DNA of 25,057 nt from Microbacteriaceae bacterium UBA1487 (GCA_002325245.1 DCRR01000009.1:151573-176629), one strand, 5' to 3'; counted from the stretch's first letter, positions 14,626 to 22,251 are shown. Notes: generated from the sequence alone by a model not told the origin. Numbers and translations are program-made.

Positions 14626-15648
14626 TCAGTCTTCACCGAGCAGTCGCGTCAGATAGCGGGCTACCGCCCTCACCGCCGCGATGTTGCTCGAGTAGTCCAT
14701 GCGGGTGGGACCGAGCAGCCCCACATGGGCGGTGCTCCCGCCCGTCGCCGTGTAGCCGGTGGCGAGCACGCTCGTCTCACCGAGGCCGAAAGTGTCGTTC
14801 TCGCGCCCGATGCTGACGCGAACTCCGTCGTGCTCCAACTGCATCTCGCCGAACAGGCGGAGCAGCGTCACCTGCTCCTCGATCGCGTCGAACACTGACG
14901 AGATGCTGCCGGTGAAGTCTCGCTCGGTGCGCGCGAGGTTCGCGGCGCCAGCCATCACGAGGCGGTCCTGGCGGTTCGCCGCCACCTGCTCGCCGAGGCT
15001 CTCGGCGAGCTTCTCGGCCAGCGCGCGGTGCTCCGGCGCGACGGACCCCGCGATGTCGGCGAGTCGAGTCGCCGCCTCCGCGAGCGCCAGCCCGCCCAGC
15101 TCGCCGTTGAAACGCGCTCGCAGGTCGGCCACCGCGTCGTCGGTCAGCGTCGTGCCGGGCTCGACGAGTCGCTGGTCGACGCGCCCGGTGTCGGTGATCA
15201 GCACCGTCATCAGACGCGACGGCGCCAGCACCACGAACTCGATGTGGCGCACCCGCGCCGTGCCGAAGCTCGGGTACTGAGCCAGCGCCACCTGGTTGGT
15301 GAGCTGGGAGAGCATCCGCACGGTGCGCGCCAGTACGTCGTCGAAGTCGACCGCATCGCCGAGGAAGGTCTCGATCGCGGTGCGCTGCGCGGCACTCAGC
15401 GGCCGCAGGTCGCTCAGCTGATCAACGAACACGCGGTAGCCCTTGTCGGTCGGCACACGACCTGAGGACGTGTGCGGCGCCGCGATGAGCTCTTCCTCCT
15501 CGAGCAGCGCCATGTCGTTGCGAATCGTGGCGGCGGACACTCCGAAGGAGTGCCGGTCGACGATCGACTTCGAGCCGACGGGTTCACGGGAGGCCACGTA
15601 GTCCTGCACGATGACGCGAAGCACTTCCAGACCGCGCTCGGAAACCAT
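14626..15648 (-). CDS. hrcA: HrcA, heat-inducible transcription repressor
   Basis: HrcA represses class I heat-shock genes by binding CIRCE elements; its activity depends on GroEL in the bacteria studied. The 340-aa protein starts at ATG 15648 (MVSERGLEVL), preceded by GAGAGGCGG. The N-terminal winged helix includes REPVGSKSIVD and SAATIRNDMALLEE (about 21-53), then PHTSSGRVPTDKGYR (about 58-72), both diagnostic. The CIRCE-like operator 41 bases upstream supports autoregulation. Longer readings to 15750 would start upstream of the operator and are rejected. Confidence 0.97.
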   Translation of the reverse strand: MVSERGLEVLRVIVQDYVASREPVGSKSIVDRHSFGVSAATIRNDMALLEEEELIAAPHTSSGRVPTDKGYRVFVDQLSDLRPLSAAQRTAIETFLGDAVDFDDVLARTVRMLSQLTNQVALAQYPSFGTARVRHIEFVVLAPSRLMTVLITDTGRVDQRLVEPGTTLTDDAVADLRARFNGELGGLALAEAATRLADIAGSVAPEHRALAEKLAESLGEQVAANRQDRLVMAGAANLARTERDFTGSISSVFDAIEEQVTLLRLFGEMQLEHDGVRVSIGRENDTFGLGETSVLATGYTATGGSTAHVGLLGPTRMDYSSNIAAVRAVARYLTRLLGED

Positions 15649-15688
15649 GACGACACCGCCTCTCGACCGCGGACCCGTTCGCCCGCCT

Positions 15689-15715
15689 TTAGCACTCCGG
15701 CAACTTGACTGCCAA
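15689..15715. promoter_or_regulatory. CIRCE operator upstream of hrcA-dnaJ
   Basis: The plus strand reads TTAGCACTC (15689-15697), nine bases, then GACTGCCAA (15707-15715). The canonical CIRCE is TTAGCACTC-N9-GAGTGCTAA; one half is perfect, the other matches at 7 of 9 positions, and the N9 spacer is exact. It lies between the -10 box and the hrcA start, where bound HrcA would block transcription. Confidence 0.9.
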
Positions 15716-15720
15716 TTGTA
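15715..15720 (-). promoter_or_regulatory. -10 box TACAAT of the hrcA promoter
   Basis: The minus strand reads TACAAT at 15720-15715, a close match to TATAAT, touching the far CIRCE half-site. No good -35 is visible at 16-18 bp. The leader to the hrcA ATG would be about 60 bases and would contain the CIRCE. Confidence 0.55.
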
Positions 15721-15744
15721 GCGCGAGCGGGTGTGACCAAACCG

Positions 15745-15773
15745 TTGCACGCGCCCGCACCGACCGATACCGT
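15745..15773 (+). promoter_or_regulatory. Candidate promoter of the first DUF4870 gene
   Basis: TTGCAC (15745-15750), a 17-bp spacer and TACCGT (15768-15773) form a plausible housekeeping promoter. A start near 15780 gives a leader of about 95 bases. That leader contains a 9-bp-arm hairpin with one mismatch (15785-15807) and a small ACCTT-CGA-AAGGT inverted repeat (15852-15864) over the ribosome-binding purines. Confidence 0.45.
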
Positions 15774-15875
15774 GGCCGTGTGCTCACGATGGCCGTTCGC
15801 CATGGTGGGTTGATGGGTCCGTCGTCGTGAGACATCGGATCGAGACCAGACACCTTCGAAAGGTATGCAAAGACC

Positions 15876-16259
15876 ATGACTGAATCCGCACCCGCAGCGG
15901 CGGCACCTCTCTCGGAGTCCGACGACAAGCTCTGGGCGTCGCTGGCGCACTTCGGCGGCATCCTCTCCTTCCTCGCGCCTCTCCTCATCTGGCTGATCCT
16001 CAAGGACCGCGGAGCGAAGGTGAACGTCGAGGCCAAGGAGTCGCTGAACTTCCAGATCACGGTCGCGATCGCGCACATCGCGAACTTCATCATCGGCCTG
16101 ATCCTCACCGCGGTGACGTTCGGCCTGTGGAGCATCGTGCAGACGCTCATCTGGCTGGCCATTGTCGTGGTCACCGTGATCTTCTGCGTCATGGGCGGCA
16201 TCAAGGTCAACAACGGCGGCTCGTACCGCTACCCGTTCGCTTTCCGCTTCATCAAGTAA
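15876..16259 (+). CDS. DUF4870-family membrane protein (copy 1)
   Basis: The 127-aa protein has a short Ala/Pro-rich N-terminus, then SESDDKLWASLAHFGGI, the DUF4870 start, and three to four hydrophobic segments (about 27-46, 62-86, 88-110). LKDRGAKVNVEAKESLNFQ and a YRYPFAFRFIK end complete the family pattern. DUF4870 proteins are small, of unknown function, and distantly resemble Tic20. AAAGG lies 12 bases before ATG 15876, a rather long spacing, and falls inside a small inverted repeat. It is divergent from hrcA and is followed by a second DUF4870 gene. Confidence 0.88.
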   Translation: MTESAPAAAAPLSESDDKLWASLAHFGGILSFLAPLLIWLILKDRGAKVNVEAKESLNFQITVAIAHIANFIIGLILTAVTFGLWSIVQTLIWLAIVVVTVIFCVMGGIKVNNGGSYRYPFAFRFIK

Positions 16260-16277
16260 GCGCACCGCGCACCACCG

Positions 16278-16305
16278 CAAGCCGAGCCCCTCGGGGCTCG
16301 GCTTG
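16278..16305 (+). terminator. Hairpin terminator between the two DUF4870 genes
   Basis: CAAGCCGAGCCCC (16278-16290) and GGGGCTCGGCTTG (16293-16305) are perfectly complementary, a 12-13-bp GC-rich stem. The downstream bases CTGGTTTAAT give no true U-tract, which is common in high-GC actinobacteria. It follows the first DUF4870 stop by 18 bases. Confidence 0.65.
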
Positions 16306-16321
16306 CTGGTTTAATGGCGCC

Positions 16322-16699
16322 ATGACCGAGCAGACTCCGCCCCCCGTCAACCCTTACGCCGCGGCGCCGTCCCCGCTGAGCCCGTCCGATGAGCGCCTCT
16401 GGGCGACGCTCATCCACGTGGGCGGAATCTTCTTCGGCTTCCTCGTGCCGCTCATCGGCTACCTGGTCCTCAAGGACCGCGGGCCGCTCGTGCGCCAGCA
16501 CTCCGCGACTGCCCTCAACTTCCAGCTGACCGTGCTGATCGGCTACGTCGCGTCGTGGATCCTGATGTTCGTGCTGATCGGCTTCGTGACCTACCTCGCC
16601 GTCTGGGTGTACTCGATCGTGTTCGCGATCATCGCCGCCGTCGCGGCGAACAAGGGCGAGGGCTACAAGTACCCGCTCGCCATCCCGTTCATCAACTGA
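16322..16699 (+). CDS. DUF4870-family membrane protein (copy 2)
   Basis: The 125-aa protein starts at ATG 16322. The layout matches copy 1: Pro/Ala-rich N-terminus, SPSDERLWATLIHVGGI, a membrane segment, LKDRGPLVRQHSATALNFQ, two more membrane segments, and a GYKYPLAIPFIN end. The core is clearly paralogous to copy 1, but VRQHS replaces VNVEAKES. No Shine-Dalgarno sequence is seen; TTTAAT (16310-16315) lies six bases before the ATG, so a leaderless start is possible. The stop is one base from the stop of the convergent aldehyde dehydrogenase. Confidence 0.87.
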   Translation: MTEQTPPPVNPYAAAPSPLSPSDERLWATLIHVGGIFFGFLVPLIGYLVLKDRGPLVRQHSATALNFQLTVLIGYVASWILMFVLIGFVTYLAVWVYSIVFAIIAAVAANKGEGYKYPLAIPFIN

Positions 16700-16700
16700 G

Positions 16701-18128
16701 TCAGAGCTCGACGCCGAGGTACTTCTCCTCGAGGAACTCGAGGATGCCCTCGCTCGCGCCCTCGCGTCCGAGGCCGGACTGCTTCATGCCGCCGAACGGC
16801 GCCGCCGGGTCGCTGATCACGGGACGGTTGACCGCGACCATGCCCGCGTCGATCCGGCGCGCCACGCGCAGCGCTTCGCCCTTCTCGCCGTAGACGTAGG
16901 CGATGAGGCCGAAGATGGTGTCGTTGGCCATGCGGATCGCGTCGTCGACGTCGTCGAAGACGACGATCGCGGTCACCGGCCCGAAGATCTCGGTCGCGTT
17001 GATCGTGGCGCCGTGCTCGACGCCGGTGAGCACGGTGGGCGGGTAGAAGGCGCCCTGTGCGCTCTTCTCACCGCCGAGCTCGAGGCGCGCGCCCTCGGCC
17101 ACCGCGGTGTCGACGAGGTCGGCGACCTTGTCGCGCTCCCCCACAGACACGAGCGCGCCGAGCTGGTTGTCGCGATCGAGACCCGATCCGACCTTGAAGG
17201 CGCCGAGCTTCTCGCTCATCGCCCGGGCGAAGTCGTCGTGCAGCGAGCGGTGCACGTAGAAGCGGTTCGCGCTCGTGCACGCCGAGCCGCCGTTGCGCAT
17301 CTTGGCGACGAGGGCGCCCTCGACCGCGGCGTCGAGGTCGGCGCCGGGAAGCACGAGGAACGGGGCGTTGCCGCCGAGCTCCATGCTGGTGCTGAGCACG
17401 GTGTCTGCCGCCTCGTGAAGCAGCTGGCGGCCGACCTCGGTCGAGCCGGTGAACGAGAGCTTGCGCACGGCCGGGTGGTGCAGCATCGCGCTCACCGCGG
17501 GACCGGTCGGCCGCGGCGTGACCAGGTTCACCACTCCCGCCGGAACGCCAGCTCGACGCAGCACCTCGACGACGTAGGCGGAGGTGAGCGGCGTCTCGCT
17601 CGCGGGCTTCAGCACGACGGTGCAGCCTGCCGCCAGCGCCGGGGCGAGCTTGCGCGTCGCCATCGCCGCGGGGAAGTTCCACGGCGTTACGAGCACCGAG
17701 ACGCCGATCGGCTGGTGGTCGACGATGATGTGCTTGTCGCCGGCCGGGGCGAGGCGGAAGTCGCCGCGCACGCGCACGGCCTCTTCACTGAACCAGCGGA
17801 AGAACTCGGTGGCGTAGCCCGCCTCGGCCATCGCGTCGGGCCAGGCTTTGCCGTTCTCGAGCACCATCAGCTCGGCGAGGGTCTCCTTCTCGGCCGTGAG
17901 GATGTCGAAGGCGCGGCGCAGGATCTCGGCACGCGCACGCGGGGCGGTCGCGGCCCACTCCGGGAAGGCGCGCTCGGCGGCATCCACAGCGTCGATGCAG
18001 TCATCGATCGTCGCCACCGCGAACTCGGCGAGCGTGCTCCCGGTCGCCGGATCGGTGACCCTGAACCGCTCTCCCCCGCCGCCCGCGCGCCACTCGCCGT
18101 CGATGAACAGATCCGTGAAGAACTCCAT
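16701..18128 (-). CDS. NAD(P)-dependent aldehyde dehydrogenase (succinate-semialdehyde dehydrogenase-like)
   Basis: This soluble enzyme oxidises an aldehyde to the acid with NAD(P)+. The 475-aa product has TPWNFP (148-153), the cofactor loop FTGSTEVG (226-233), the general-base Glu in MELGG (E250) and the nucleophile C284 in GGSACTSANRF. Overall it resembles GabD-type succinate-semialdehyde dehydrogenases (TVVLKPASETPLT, PFGGMKQSGLGREG), but substrate is not certain. ATG 18128 is chosen over 18170 because MEFFTDLFIDGEW is the family start and lies 10 bases after the hemW stop. No Shine-Dalgarno sequence is visible; a TAGATT seven bases upstream overlaps the hemW stop. Confidence 0.88.
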   Translation of the reverse strand: MEFFTDLFIDGEWRAGGGGERFRVTDPATGSTLAEFAVATIDDCIDAVDAAERAFPEWAATAPRARAEILRRAFDILTAEKETLAELMVLENGKAWPDAMAEAGYATEFFRWFSEEAVRVRGDFRLAPAGDKHIIVDHQPIGVSVLVTPWNFPAAMATRKLAPALAAGCTVVLKPASETPLTSAYVVEVLRRAGVPAGVVNLVTPRPTGPAVSAMLHHPAVRKLSFTGSTEVGRQLLHEAADTVLSTSMELGGNAPFLVLPGADLDAAVEGALVAKMRNGGSACTSANRFYVHRSLHDDFARAMSEKLGAFKVGSGLDRDNQLGALVSVGERDKVADLVDTAVAEGARLELGGEKSAQGAFYPPTVLTGVEHGATINATEIFGPVTAIVVFDDVDDAIRMANDTIFGLIAYVYGEKGEALRVARRIDAGMVAVNRPVISDPAAPFGGMKQSGLGREGASEGILEFLEEKYLGVEL

Positions 18129-18138
18129 GAGATGAAAT

Positions 18139-19368
18139 CTAGTCCGGCAGAAGGCGTCGGACGACCGCATCCGCGAGGAGCCGTCCGCGCACGGTCAGCA
18201 CCAGTCGTCCCGCGAGAGCCGCACGCCCGTCGACGAGCCCGTCGGCGATCAGTCCGGCGACCGCCGTGCGCCCCTCGGCGTCGAGCAGCTCGATCTCAAG
18301 ACCGCGTCGCAGCCGGCTCTGCAGCAGCACGCTCTCCACCCGCCGCGTCTCCTCTTCGAGGGCCTCCCGGCCGGCCGCCGGCGACTCCCCCGCGGCGAGA
18401 CGCTGCGCGTAGGCCGCGGGGTGCTTGACGTTCCACCAGCGCACGCCGCCGACGTGGCTGTGCGCGCCGGGCCCGATGCCCCACCAGTCCTGACCCGTCC
18501 AGTAGGCGAGGTTGTGCCGCGAGAGCTGGGTGGGCGTGCGCGCCCAGTTGCTGAGCTCGTACCAGTCGTAGCCCGCCGCCGTCAGCCGCGCCTCGGCGAG
18601 CTCGTACATGTCGGCGTGCAGCTCGTCGTCGGGCTCTGCCACCTCACCGCGCGCGATCTGGCGCGCGAGCTTCGTGCCGGTCTCCACGATGAGGGCGTAG
18701 GCCGAGAGGTGGTCGGGCTCCTGGGCGAGCGCCAGGTCGAGCGACGCGCTCCAGTCGTCGAGCGACTCCCCCGGCGTGCCGTAGATCAGGTCGAGGCTGG
18801 TGGCGAGGCCGGCCTCCTTCGCCCACTGCACGACCCGCGGCACGCGCGCGGGATCGTGGGTGCGCTCGAGCGTGGCCAGCACGTGCGGCACGGCGGACTG
18901 CATGCCGAACGACACGCGGGTGAACCCGGCGTCCGCGAGTTCGAACAGCGCGTCGCGGTCGACCGAGTCGGGGTTCGCCTCGGTCGTGACCTCGGCGTCG
19001 GCGGTGAGACCCCACGCCTGCCGCACGCCGTCGAGCATGCGCGCCAGGTCGGAGACGGGCAGCAGCGTTGGCGTGCCGCCGCCGAAGAACACGGTCGAGG
19101 CCGGGCGACCGCCGACCGCCGCATCTTCGAGCACGCGCCGCGCGAGCCCGATCTCGTCGAGCGCCTGGCCCGCGTAGTCGCTCTGCTTGACGCCGCGGAC
19201 CTCGTCGGCCGTGTAGGTGTTGAAGTCGCAGTAGCCGCAGCGCACCCGGCAGAACGGCACATGCAGATAGACGCCGAAATCGCGCTCCGCGGCGCCACCG
19301 GCGACGGAGGACGGCAGCCGCCCATCCGTCGGTGCGGGGTCGCCGAGGGGCAGCGCGGACGGGCTCAC
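18139..19368 (-). CDS. hemW: HemW, radical SAM heme chaperone
   Basis: HemW was long annotated as an oxygen-independent coproporphyrinogen III oxidase; it is now regarded as a heme-transfer radical SAM protein. The 409-aa product carries the HemW-type iron-sulfur motif CxxxCxxC: C40, C44 and C47 in VPFCRVRCGYCDFN. FFGGGTPTLL and the EANPDS region follow, and a C-terminal HemW domain ends the protein. I start at GTG 19368, which overlaps the DUF1990 stop as GTGA. The longer reading to 19503 would lie inside DUF1990. In most actinobacteria hemW follows lepA; here five genes lie between. Confidence 0.92.
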   Translation of the reverse strand: MSPSALPLGDPAPTDGRLPSSVAGGAAERDFGVYLHVPFCRVRCGYCDFNTYTADEVRGVKQSDYAGQALDEIGLARRVLEDAAVGGRPASTVFFGGGTPTLLPVSDLARMLDGVRQAWGLTADAEVTTEANPDSVDRDALFELADAGFTRVSFGMQSAVPHVLATLERTHDPARVPRVVQWAKEAGLATSLDLIYGTPGESLDDWSASLDLALAQEPDHLSAYALIVETGTKLARQIARGEVAEPDDELHADMYELAEARLTAAGYDWYELSNWARTPTQLSRHNLAYWTGQDWWGIGPGAHSHVGGVRWWNVKHPAAYAQRLAAGESPAAGREALEEETRRVESVLLQSRLRRGLEIELLDAEGRTAVAGLIADGLVDGRAALAGRLVLTVRGRLLADAVVRRLLPD

Positions 19369-20075
19369 CGCGCGTCCGCGATCGGACCGGTGAGGGCGCG
19401 CTCGTAGCGACGCGTGATGATCGCCTGGGTGAGCCGCGAGATCGGGTAGCCGAGCCAGTAGAGCCAGCCCGAGGGCCGCGAGAACGCGCGGATCGTGAGC
19501 CACACCGAGTCGTCGGGGCGATGGTCCACGATGAACGACTCCTCACCGCGGGCGGGGTGCCCGGGAAGGGTGCCGTAGGCGAACCCCTTGCGCGCGGGCT
19601 CGTCGACCACGTAGACCACACGGCACGGCACGTCGACGGGCCAGAGCAGGAGCCGCAGCAGCGCGGTGTCTCCCGAGCGCAGCAGCGGCTCGCCCTCCGG
19701 CGAGAACACCTGCTCGCCGTCGGCGGCCAGGGTCGCGGGCTCGATCGGCGTGCCGTCGGGCTCGAAGCTGACCGGCGTATAGCTCGCATCCGTCACCTCG
19801 GGCGGGGCGTCGATCACCCGGACCCGGAATCCGGAGCGCCGCTGGATGCCCCAGGTCAGCGTCTGCATCCAGGCGTGCTCGAAGCGCTCTGCGCCGTGCC
19901 CGAGGCGAACCCGACGCTCGATCGGGCGATAGCCCTTCGGCGGATAGCGCAGCAGATCGGCCGCCTGCGTGCCGCCGACCGCCCCGTACGTCACGGGGAC
20001 GAGCCAGAGCGGCGTCTCCGAGTTCGGGGCGGGGTGCGATGCGGGCATCCGACCATTGTCGCCGATTCCCGGCAT
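19365..20075 (-). CDS. DUF1990-family protein
   Basis: The product is 236 aa from ATG 20075, which has GAGGTG five bases upstream. ATG 20048 (MPASHPAPNS) is an alternative giving 227 aa. The body matches the DUF1990 pattern: YPPKGYRPIERRVRLGHGAERFEHA (about 48-72 by parts), a middle RVRVIDAPPEV, a VVYVVDEPARKGFAYGTLPGHP segment and an ESFIVDH stretch near the C-terminus. The function is unknown. The sequence looks soluble apart from a weakly hydrophobic WLYWLGYPIS stretch. It is coupled to hemW by a GTGA overlap and divergent from the epimerase gene with 37 bases between. Confidence 0.85.
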   Translation of the reverse strand: MPGIGDNGRMPASHPAPNSETPLWLVPVTYGAVGGTQAADLLRYPPKGYRPIERRVRLGHGAERFEHAWMQTLTWGIQRRSGFRVRVIDAPPEVTDASYTPVSFEPDGTPIEPATLAADGEQVFSPEGEPLLRSGDTALLRLLLWPVDVPCRVVYVVDEPARKGFAYGTLPGHPARGEESFIVDHRPDDSVWLTIRAFSRPSGWLYWLGYPISRLTQAIITRRYERALTGPIADAR

Positions 20076-20112
20076 GCGAGCACCTCGCGCGCGCACCTGC
20101 GAGGATGCCGTC

Positions 20113-20955
20113 ATGAGAATCGCAGTCACCGGCGGAAGCGGAAAACTCGGCACGACAGTCGTCTCCTCGCTGCGCGCGGCGGGCCACGACGTCACCAACT
20201 TCGATCGCACGGGGCAGCGCTCCCCCGGATTCGTGCAGACCGATCTGACCGACTACGGGCAGGTCGTGGACGCCCTGCACGGGGTCGACCGGGCGCCCGG
20301 ATTCGATGCCGTCGTTCACCTCGGCGCGATTCCCGCGAGCGCGCTCGCCCCCGACTCGGCGACCTTCCACAACAACATGGCCGCGACCTACAACGTGCTG
20401 CAGGGCGCGATCCGCGCCGGGATCCGCCGCATCGTGATGGCCTCGAGCGAGACGCTGCTCGGCATCCCCTTCGACATCGATCCGCCCTACGCCCCGCTCG
20501 ACGAGGAGTACCCCTCGCGCCCGGAGTCGACCTACGCGATCGTGAAGCACCTCGAGGAGGAGCTCGCCCGCAAGCTCGTGCGCTGGGATGCGGAGCTCAG
20601 CATCACCGGCCTGCGCTTCTCCAACGTGATGACCCCCGACGACTACGCGCAGTTCCCCGACTACTCGAAGAACCCGTCGAGTCGCCGCTGGAACCTCTGG
20701 GGGTACATCGATGCCCGCGACGGCGCCCAAGCGGTGCTGCGCGCGCTGGAGACGGCGAAGCCGGGTTTCGAGACCTACGTCATCGCGAACGCCGACACCG
20801 TGGTCGACACCCCGAGCGCGGAGCTGATGGCGACGTTCTTCCCGGATGTGGAGCTCACCCGCGAGCTGACCGGCAACGAGACGCTGCTCTCGATCGAGAA
20901 GGCGCGTCGCGAGCTCGGCTACGAGCCGAAGTTCGGCTGGCGGCAGACCCCCTAG
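20113..20955 (+). CDS. NAD-dependent epimerase/dehydratase (extended SDR)
   Basis: The 280-aa product starts at ATG 20113, with GAGGA eight bases upstream. The N-terminal Rossmann fold has TGGSGKLG (7-14 region; G-x-x-G-x-x-G), an acidic residue after the second strand in FDRTG, and the active-site pair S-x(n)-Y-x-x-x-K in ASSE and YAIVK. The C-terminal half has FSNVMTPDDY and ends GYEPKFGW, as in sugar-nucleotide epimerase-like proteins. The substrate cannot be read from sequence. It stands alone between divergent and downstream genes of no obvious shared pathway. Confidence 0.87.
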   Translation: MRIAVTGGSGKLGTTVVSSLRAAGHDVTNFDRTGQRSPGFVQTDLTDYGQVVDALHGVDRAPGFDAVVHLGAIPASALAPDSATFHNNMAATYNVLQGAIRAGIRRIVMASSETLLGIPFDIDPPYAPLDEEYPSRPESTYAIVKHLEEELARKLVRWDAELSITGLRFSNVMTPDDYAQFPDYSKNPSSRRWNLWGYIDARDGAQAVLRALETAKPGFETYVIANADTVVDTPSAELMATFFPDVELTRELTGNETLLSIEKARRELGYEPKFGWRQTP

Positions 20956-20995
20956 ACGGGTCACCCCAGTGGGTGGGACAGACAGGGCCGTGTAC

Positions 20996-21031
20996 TTGTT
21001 TCTCCCCCGCCGAAGCTCCATTCTCGGGGGG
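20996..21031 (+). promoter_or_regulatory. Candidate leaderless promoter for the DUF4279-like gene
   Basis: TTGTTT (20996-21001), a 17-bp spacer, CATTCT (21019-21024), six bases, then GTG 21031. The spacing is right for a leaderless start, but the -10 has C for the first T. The only purine run, GGGGG, touches the start codon and is too close to act as a Shine-Dalgarno sequence. Confidence 0.35.
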
Positions 21032-21480
21032 TGGCTGTTACCCGAACCAGCGCGAGCGTGAGTCTGTACGGCAAGACGCCGTTCGACACTGCGTCGCGCG
21101 TGTCGGCCACCCTGCGAGTCGCGCCGACGCTCGCGCTCGAAGCCGACGTCCCGCATCCGCTGCCCCGCTTCGCCGCCGAGGGCCAGATCGCCGCGAGCTC
21201 CTCCTGGACCTTCGACGAGGGCGAGTCGACGCCGAGCGAGGGGGACCCGCTGGCGCTGGCCTGCCTGGACCGCCTCGCCGAGCGCTTCTCGTCCCACGTC
21301 GACGCCTTCGCAGCGCTCGCGGAGCACTACGACATCCGCGTCTGGCTCGTCGTCGAAGCCGACCGCGAGCTCGGCGGCTTCATCGTGCGCCCGCAGACCC
21401 TCGAGCGCCTCGTTCGGATGCGCGCCGCGCTGTATCCGGTGGTGCGGATCGCCCGACCGCGGGTCGCCGTCCACGCCTGA
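21031..21480 (+). CDS. DUF4279-like hypothetical protein
   Basis: The 149-aa soluble protein resembles DUF4279: an early beta-strand motif SASVSLYGKTPFD, a Trp-centred strand (SSSWTFDEGE, about 57-66), a helix LACLDRLAERFSSHVDAFAALAEHY (about 76-100 by parts) and late strands VWLVVEADRELGGFIVRP. The family's role is unknown; solitary members are annotated as hypothetical, and some relatives occur as possible immunity proteins. No toxin gene is adjacent. The start at GTG 21031 is supported by position rather than by a ribosome-binding site. It converges on the ZIP gene with ten bases between stops. Confidence 0.62.
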   Translation: MAVTRTSASVSLYGKTPFDTASRVSATLRVAPTLALEADVPHPLPRFAAEGQIAASSSWTFDEGESTPSEGDPLALACLDRLAERFSSHVDAFAALAEHYDIRVWLVVEADRELGGFIVRPQTLERLVRMRAALYPVVRIARPRVAVHA

Positions 21481-21490
21481 GCGGGGGGCG

Positions 21491-22219
21491 CTACACGGCG
21501 ACGTGCAGCATGAACGACCCCAGGAAGCCGACGGTCGCGGCGAGTCCGGTGAACGCGCCGGTGCGGCGGAAGGCGTCGGGAATCATGGTGTCGCAGATCA
21601 TCGCCAGGATGGCGCCGGCGGCCACCGCCTGCGTCACCGAACGCGCGTGCTCGTCGAGCGCCCCGAGCCCGAAGTACCCCGCCAGGCTGGACACCGCGCA
21701 CACGGCGCCGATCGTCCCCCACAGCCGGAACACGGACGCGCGGCTGCGGCCGGACGCCTTCATCGCCGCCGTGCTCGACAGCCCCTCCGGCACGTTCGAG
21801 ATGCCGACGGCGACGAGCAGAGGGATGCTGAGCGCTCCCGAGCTCGCGGCCGTGAGCCCGATGATCGCCGACTCGGGCACACCGTCCAGGAGCGCGCCGA
21901 TCGCGATCCCGGACCCGGTGGAGTCGGCCGCGGTGCCCGGCTTGGCTCGCTGGCCGAGCCGGTGCAGCGTCAGGTTCGCCGCCACATACACGACCGCGCC
22001 CGCGAGGAACGCGGCGCTCGTCAGCAGCAGGCCCGAGGTCTCCTCCGCCTCGAGCACCAGATCGAAGGCGAGAGCGGAGATCAGAACCCCCGCCCCGAAG
22101 GCCATGATGGTCGCCGTCACCCGATCCGGCACGCGCACGAACCAGGCGATGGCAGCTCCGAGCACCAGCGCACCACCCGCGGCGACGCCGCCGATGGCGG
22201 CGAGACCCCACTCCGGCAT
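21491..22219 (-). CDS. ZIP-family metal transporter homologue
   Basis: The 242-aa integral membrane protein starts at ATG 22219 with AAAGGGG five bases upstream; a longer reading to 22552 would overlap the neighbouring gene. About eight hydrophobic segments are present. ZIP-like motifs are DGVPES (112-117), SNVPEG (141-146) and DTMIPD (210-215). Canonical ZIP zinc sites use HNxPEG and HxxPE; here the His residues are replaced by Asp or Ser while the PE pairs remain. ZIP proteins move Zn2+ and related divalent ions into the cytoplasm. The altered ligands make metal and direction uncertain. It lies 32 bases after the small membrane protein gene, probably in the lepA transcript. Confidence 0.83.
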   Translation of the reverse strand: MPEWGLAAIGGVAAGGALVLGAAIAWFVRVPDRVTATIMAFGAGVLISALAFDLVLEAEETSGLLLTSAAFLAGAVVYVAANLTLHRLGQRAKPGTAADSTGSGIAIGALLDGVPESAIIGLTAASSGALSIPLLVAVGISNVPEGLSSTAAMKASGRSRASVFRLWGTIGAVCAVSSLAGYFGLGALDEHARSVTQAVAAGAILAMICDTMIPDAFRRTGAFTGLAATVGFLGSFMLHVAV

Positions 22220-22251
22220 GTCGACCCCTTTCTCGGCGGTCGGGACCGACG

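Noticed and set aside
16278..16305. Riboswitch or attenuator before DUF4870 copy 2
   Set aside because: Only one simple, perfect stem is present, with no alternative pairing; a terminator is the simpler reading.
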